Assembly (NCBI GenBank): GCA_900556295.1
Contig: USOK01000045.1
Span: forward strand, 1-9,516
DNA length: 9,516 nucleotides
From: an uncultured bacterium
Lineage (GTDB): Bacteria; Cyanobacteriota; Vampirovibrionia; Gastranaerophilales; Gastranaerophilaceae
Direction: 5' to 3'
Within the stretch, counting starts at the first letter, position 1. Each line of letters starts with the position of its first letter. A model generated the notes under the pieces. That model did no database searches, had not been told where the DNA came from, and worked only from the letters and a program-made list of their open reading frames with translations. Position numbers and translations under genes: made by a program. This document shows, piece by piece, positions 7,201 through 9,516 of this stretch.

Positions 7201-7814
7201 ACACCAGACATAACAAGTGCATTTTGAGAAACATTTACATCTGCCGCATTGATATCAACAAAATTACGAGCCAAAACTTTACCATCAATGTTTACAGAAC
7301 CTGTTCCTTCTCCTAATCTTGATTTGTAATCAGCAATTAAAGAAGGTCTTTTCAAATCACTTTTATATTTTTCATAACTTTCACTATCAGGAGTCATGAC
7401 TGACAAAGAACCAACATTCAAAACCCCGCTCGAACCGACAACCATACCCTTTGGAGAAATAAATACAGCATGCCCGTTATTAAAAGCACCGTTCTTATTT
7501 ATCGCATTTACAATACCTTGAATATTGATTTGGTTATCAACCATGTTCACAAATGTATCCAAATCCTGTCCCTGCAAGTGGAATATGAGATTTGCAATAT
7601 CTCCCTGACTCAAATCAAAGTCTTGATACTTTCTAAAACCAATATTCCCCGCTGGATTTTTCGCTGTTGGAGTAATATCATAAACCCCATTATTTCCGGT
7701 TACTCCAGAAATATTAGTAGCTAAAACTTGTAAACAGAAAGATTGTTGTAAGAAGAAACAAAATGTTAATGCCGAAGCAACAGCTTTTCTTTTACCGGCT
7801 CTTATATTAATCAT
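4218..7814 (-). CDS. Filamentous-haemagglutinin-type exoprotein with Asp-Thr stalk and C-terminal PilZ domain
   Basis: This is a predicted exported adhesin of 1198 residues. Residues 1-33 form a signal peptide (basic AGKRK, hydrophobic core, cleavage near VLAT). Residues about 34-145 are a two-partner-secretion / haemagglutination activity domain, with NPAGNIGFRKYQDFDLSQG, 'VDNQINIQGIVNA' and 'FISPKGMVVGSSGVLNVGSL'. Residues about 170-640 are rich in Asn/Gly/Val repeats such as 'NNGGELIVTNTGDNGVNI', consistent with a right-handed beta-helix. Residues 640-838 are a Tyr/Gly/Asp-rich spacer. Residues 839-1051 are an Asp-X stalk, capped by an Asp-Pro run (1052-1060). Residues about 1080-1185 are a PilZ domain with Arg1087-x3-Arg1091, Asp1114-x-Ser1116-x2-Gly1119 and the late strand 'AGAEFVNLD'. 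The frame is unbroken. No TpsB transporter, LPXTG motif, autotransporter barrel or transmembrane anchor is present. Adhesion is inferred from the N-terminal family; the job of PilZ here is unknown. The start is supported by GAAAGG upstream. Confidence 0.88.
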   Translation of the reverse strand: MINIRAGKRKAVASALTFCFFLQQSFCLQVLATNISGVTGNNGVYDITPTAKNPAGNIGFRKYQDFDLSQGDIANLIFHLQGQDLDTFVNMVDNQINIQGIVNAINKNGAFNNGHAVFISPKGMVVGSSGVLNVGSLSVMTPDSESYEKYKSDLKRPSLIADYKSRLGEGTGSVNIDGKVLARNFVDINAADVNVSQNALVMSGVKDATKILSNMQAEALFNKLVNTDNLNANAFANDNGSISIRTYGAKGGTEIAGTMKNFGTGSVEVTNLGSKGIDVSGKSLNKNGDTLLLNKNGAVNVSGSVVNQGGKLLVDNTGSGVLIASTGLLSNNGGELIVTNTGDNGVNIANGGLVKNSTHSANITNSGKDGINVKGHVIANGININNKNSNVVLGDYTGKNNLTSSDNVNIQINNGNLYNFGTKETLIKASKDLNIDVKNGAVGKEVGPCDGGVCTGIGPNGRDLTKSVNVNVDGKIKAISTQGSNKSLVNMASLDNNMNVDQIKADGRVILLADSSVKGAKAYDILNASTNAKNPNVEGTGISMISSGNIGSKDKALTFRQNGVENIFYGDDATKPHVVTDINKPKEGIDILAIKDINVKGLDKEDGTKLDTNACAIISRTGNVNAEFSGDVYVRETTAKNVNITTRGKNMYIEHLGEVPTYPQDYYGPNGVKLEKAKLTALDLGSYKDPNEAPQYEHAADSTIVVKNGKFYGKGEGRPSGEQDLTMVADNAYAGGYYFNMGKHRPDGKSTLTNDNTTNPLQNGIDPTKPVSIRTKAVRPDDVTAIGQDPKDRNYYYGGSSQGDDPNYDGAKDPNKKGTEEDDDNLVVPKDDEPDYPLDTDTDTDTDTDTDTDTDIDTDTDTDTDIDTDNDTDTDIDTDTDTDIDTDTDTDTDIDTDTDTDVDTDTDTDTDVDTDSDTDTDTDLDSDTDTDTDTDIDTDVDTDTDTDVDTDTDTDTDMDTDTDTDVDTDTDTDTDIDTDSDTDNDTDTDTDLDSDTDTDTDTDIDTDNDSDSDVDTDTDTDLDSDTDTDTDMDTDTDNDVDTDTDTDTDTDPDPDPTPDPINRRTDYGKNLYKQRVVEYNVNSIDKRQFMRFPAQDNRNPVQLAENTQIDSLLDISRGGIAVTHHNDLRVGDVVPVNISYGNLNINADVKIVSASDRRAGAEFVNLDQMTANKLLYMNLLLEEQAAMRNNTNDISYVK
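4662..5300 (-). repeat. Hexanucleotide repeat encoding a 213-residue Asp-X (mostly Asp-Thr) stalk
   Basis: In 639 bases every odd codon is GAY (Asp) and the alternate codon is usually ACN (Thr), sometimes Ile, Val, Leu, Met, Asn or Ser. Third bases vary freely, so the array is conserved as protein rather than as DNA. Hydrophobic residues interrupt the Thr positions mostly 8 or 10 residues apart. Such a tract could act as an extended, Ca2+-binding stalk, by analogy with staphylococcal Ser-Asp (Sdr/Clf) regions and Asp-rich thrombospondin type 3 repeats. The unit of 6 bases means copy-number change keeps the reading frame. The stop-free opposite strand (Ser-Val repeats) is a by-product. Confidence 0.9.
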
Positions 7815-7820
7815 GCTTTT

Positions 7821-7826
7821 CCTTTC
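7821..7826 (-). promoter_or_regulatory. Ribosome binding site of the exoprotein gene
   Basis: The minus strand reads GAAAGG, ending 6 bases before the ATG at 7814. It supports that start, which also begins a good signal peptide. Confidence 0.6.
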
Positions 7827-7853
7827 AAATATTTTCCCTAATCTATAATTATT

Positions 7854-7883
7854 CTTATATATAAAATTCGACTAGCAGTACAA
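7854..7883 (-). promoter_or_regulatory. Candidate promoter of the exoprotein gene
   Basis: On the minus strand TTGTAC (7883-7878) could be a -35 box. TATATA (7861-7856, spacer 16) or TATAAG (7859-7854, spacer 18) could be the -10. The region is very AT-rich, so chance matches are likely. Confidence 0.3.
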
Positions 7884-8019
7884 TGTTACCAAGAGAATAG
7901 TTTGTTTTCCATTTTTTATTACAATTTCTTAATAAATTTGCATGCAAATCTACTTTTTCTCAAGTATTAAAATCCGAGAAAAAATTTTCTTGCTAGATTG
8001 TTAATAAATATTAACAGAA

Positions 8020-9312
8020 CTAAATTTCAGGGCGTTTTAAAACTGTATTTGTTAATGCGAAATAACAAGCATAGAATATGAACATCAAGCCCAACATTTC
8101 AACCAATGCAGGCAAGTGAACAAATTTTTCAAACACATAATACAATACAGCAAAAGGCACAAAAGATATTGACATCCTTGTAAAGATTAATTTTGGGAAA
8201 ATCAATCTTAAACCAGGAAGAACAATAATTATACTCAATAAGAAATATAAAAAGTTTGCACCCAATGTTGCAATACCAACTCCGATTAAGCCTAATTTTG
8301 GAATTAGTAATATATTTAAAACAATATTGGCAACACCTGATGCCAACTTAATAATAAAATCAAAATAAGTTTTGTTTGCAAGGTGATATTGAAGAGTTGT
8401 GTAATCAGTCAATGCCATAAAGAAAGTTCCAAATGCAAAATAAGGAATTAACTTAAACGCAATCAAAAATTTGTCGTTAGATGACATCATCTGAACATAA
8501 TCCGTTGCATAAAGAGAAATTACAATAATAATCGGCAACGCAATCATCACATAATACCCTGTAAACCTTGAAATTAATGGTCTTACATCTATTTTTTCTT
8601 CATACATATTTATAATTCTTGGAATGGCTGCAACAGTAATTATTGAAAAAATTGTCATCAATAATGGCAATGTAAGCCCGTAAGCAACACCAACAATTCC
8701 AACTTGTGAAAAGCCATGGATACTATTCATAATAAATTTATTACTTTGGTTAATAATCCATGCACTTAAAGAAGTAGCCGCAATAGGAATACCATAAGTC
8801 ATAATAGGCAACACTGATTTCCATTCAATTTTCTGGAACTTGAACCAAGACAATATATTGCTTTGATAAATCAACAATAAATCAATTAACGAAATTGAAA
8901 CACCCATACCTAAAAGCAATGCAACTGCTCCAAGGTGGAAGAATTTAACAAAGAATATCGATAACAAAATTGTCAAAAACTGATTTATAATCGTTGAAAA
9001 AGTGAAAGAAACAGCTTTCAACTGTGCCCTCAACAACTGGAACAACAATGCTCTAATGGCTACTGGAATAATCAAAACTAAAATAGCTAAGAAATATTTT
9101 ACCGGAATATGAAAAAAAGAATAGAAATTATGCCTAAATATAAATGCAAGTACAAACATTAAAAACAAATTTGTAGTAAGCATTGTAACAAGAGTTGTCA
9201 AATATTTTGGCATATCTTGCGACATCTGATGGTGTTTGAAAAACCTTAAACCAGAAAGACCAACCCAATCAGAAAAAATAATACACAAAAAAGACAAAAC
9301 AAGAAACAGCAT
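8020..9312 (-). CDS. Polysaccharide/oligosaccharide flippase (Wzx-like, MOP superfamily), 5'-truncated
   Basis: This is a polytopic inner-membrane protein predicted to flip lipid-linked glycan units across the membrane for surface polysaccharide synthesis. The supported part is about 430 residues, almost entirely hydrophobic helices, from MLFLVLSFLCIIFSDW onward. 'FSDWVGLSGLRFF' resembles the loop after TM2 in Wzx-type proteins. NILLIPKLGLIGVGIATLGA (about 333-352) is the characteristic C-terminal-half motif of the polysaccharide biosynthesis protein family. Full-length relatives usually have about 40-55 more residues before the SDW motif, including the first membrane helix; these are missing. 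The open frame continues upstream to an ATG at 9480, but those 56 residues are polar, unlike a flippase N-terminus, and are antisense to another coding region. The true start therefore lies outside this sequence, and the Met at 9312 is only the first plausible residue. The substrate is unknown. Confidence 0.8.
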   Translation of the reverse strand: MLFLVLSFLCIIFSDWVGLSGLRFFKHHQMSQDMPKYLTTLVTMLTTNLFLMFVLAFIFRHNFYSFFHIPVKYFLAILVLIIPVAIRALLFQLLRAQLKAVSFTFSTIINQFLTILLSIFFVKFFHLGAVALLLGMGVSISLIDLLLIYQSNILSWFKFQKIEWKSVLPIMTYGIPIAATSLSAWIINQSNKFIMNSIHGFSQVGIVGVAYGLTLPLLMTIFSIITVAAIPRIINMYEEKIDVRPLISRFTGYYVMIALPIIIVISLYATDYVQMMSSNDKFLIAFKLIPYFAFGTFFMALTDYTTLQYHLANKTYFDFIIKLASGVANIVLNILLIPKLGLIGVGIATLGANFLYFLLSIIIVLPGLRLIFPKLIFTRMSISFVPFAVLYYVFEKFVHLPALVEMLGLMFIFYACYFALTNTVLKRPEI

Positions 9313-9320
9313 AGCATGAC
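9300..9320. other. Probable chimeric or recombination junction
   Basis: Left of about 9310 the minus strand encodes an AT-rich flippase; right of 9316 the plus strand encodes a higher-GC gene start. Both genes would otherwise begin within 4 bp of each other in divergent orientation, and the flippase lacks its N-terminus. A short GCATAGCATG stretch with a repeated GCAT sits at the join and could be the microhomology used. Mis-assembly of a metagenomic contig is the simplest explanation. Confidence 0.55.
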
Positions 9321-9516
9321 AAATCCGATAAAAGAACTGAAGAATATCTTCATACAGATAGGCAGGATGTTCAGAGTGAAGAAAAACGAGGTGATACCTT
9401 CTCTCTCGGCTCTCGCCGTTTACATCATCCTCAACGCCCTGATAATAATGCGCTACTACGACTCGTTCTCCAAAGTGCACGTGGCGTTCTGGAAAAACTT
9501 CATCAAGAAGTTCAGC
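9316..9516 (+). CDS. N-terminal fragment of a membrane protein, Bacteroidales-like, cut by the window edge
   Basis: An open frame from ATG 9316 runs 67 codons to the right edge. It reads MTNPIKELKNIFIQIGRMFR, then a basic segment, a hydrophobic helix (about residues 28-46, 'IPSLSALAVYIILNALIIM') and an aromatic 'RYYDSF..VHVAFWKNFIKKFS' segment. The style, with CTC/CTG/ATC/AAG codons and clearly higher GC than the rest of the window, is like Bacteroidales (Prevotella/Bacteroides) genes. From memory it resembles the start of large multi-spanning membrane proteins of that group (possibly the DUF6080 type), but this is uncertain. Its start is 3 bp from the first plausible flippase codon on the other strand, leaving no room for promoters. 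Confidence 0.6.
   Translation, partial: MTNPIKELKNIFIQIGRMFRVKKNEVIPSLSALAVYIILNALIIMRYYDSFSKVHVAFWKNFIKKFS

Larger units (their letters stand above)
7815..8019. other. AT-rich intergenic region between flippase and exoprotein genes
   Basis: No gene is visible in these 205 bases. A hairpin TGTTAAT (7999-8005) / ATTAACA (8010-8016) lies just after the flippase stop on the minus strand but lacks a clean following T-run, so it is only a weak terminator candidate. The exoprotein promoter and ribosome binding site lie at the left side. The size of the gap suggests separate transcription of the two genes. Confidence 0.4.

Noticed and set aside
9313..9480. N-terminal 56 residues of the flippase open frame
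   Set aside because: They are polar, unlike the family's first membrane helix, and antisense to a more convincing plus-strand gene. They result from the junction.

Overview
The window is AT-rich bacterial DNA that probably comes from a gut member of Candidatus Gastranaerophilales (Melainabacteria/Vampirovibrionia). The assignment is an inference. It rests on a pilin-like protein with the FTLAEVLITLGIIG N-terminus and an 'ADG...DTNG..GPN..G.D' C-terminal motif, a FabI enoyl-ACP reductase, a very large filamentous-haemagglutinin-type exoprotein, and pyrimidine-rich 'TTYTCAC' heptamer repeats between genes. The last ~200 bases look different: higher GC and Bacteroidales-like codon use. They probably do not belong to the same genome.

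Layout, left to right. Bases 1-336 hold palindromic and heptamer repeats and no convincing gene. A pilin-like gene (337-1098, +) converges on fabI (1159-1971, -) across a bidirectional terminator. fabI has a clear sigma70-type promoter and ribosome binding site. The gap upstream of fabI contains an inverted array of heptamers and a small perfect inverted repeat. Next comes an unrecognised 628-residue, cysteine-free, lysine/alanine-rich protein with a coiled coil and a long Ala/Gly-rich hydrophobic core (2276-4162, +). It converges, across a second bidirectional terminator, on a 1198-residue exoprotein gene (7814-4218, -). Upstream of that is a 205-bp gap and then a 5'-truncated polysaccharide flippase (8020-9312, -). 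The window ends with the first 67 codons of a divergent membrane protein gene (9316-9516, +).

The most unusual item is the exoprotein. It has a signal peptide, a two-partner-secretion (haemagglutination activity) domain, a beta-helix-like body and a 213-residue stalk with Asp at every second position. It ends in a PilZ domain that keeps both c-di-GMP-binding motifs (RxxxR and DxSxxG). An export-targeted adhesin carrying a domain normally found in the cytoplasm is a real puzzle. The second notable point is that the heptamer repeats are stop-free in all three frames on one strand, and one array appears to encode the prepilin leader.

The genes do not form one pathway: fabI is housekeeping, while the others suit surface structures (pilin, adhesin, glycan export). 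No TpsB transporter, pilus assembly gene, tRNA, rRNA, CRISPR array or transposase is visible.
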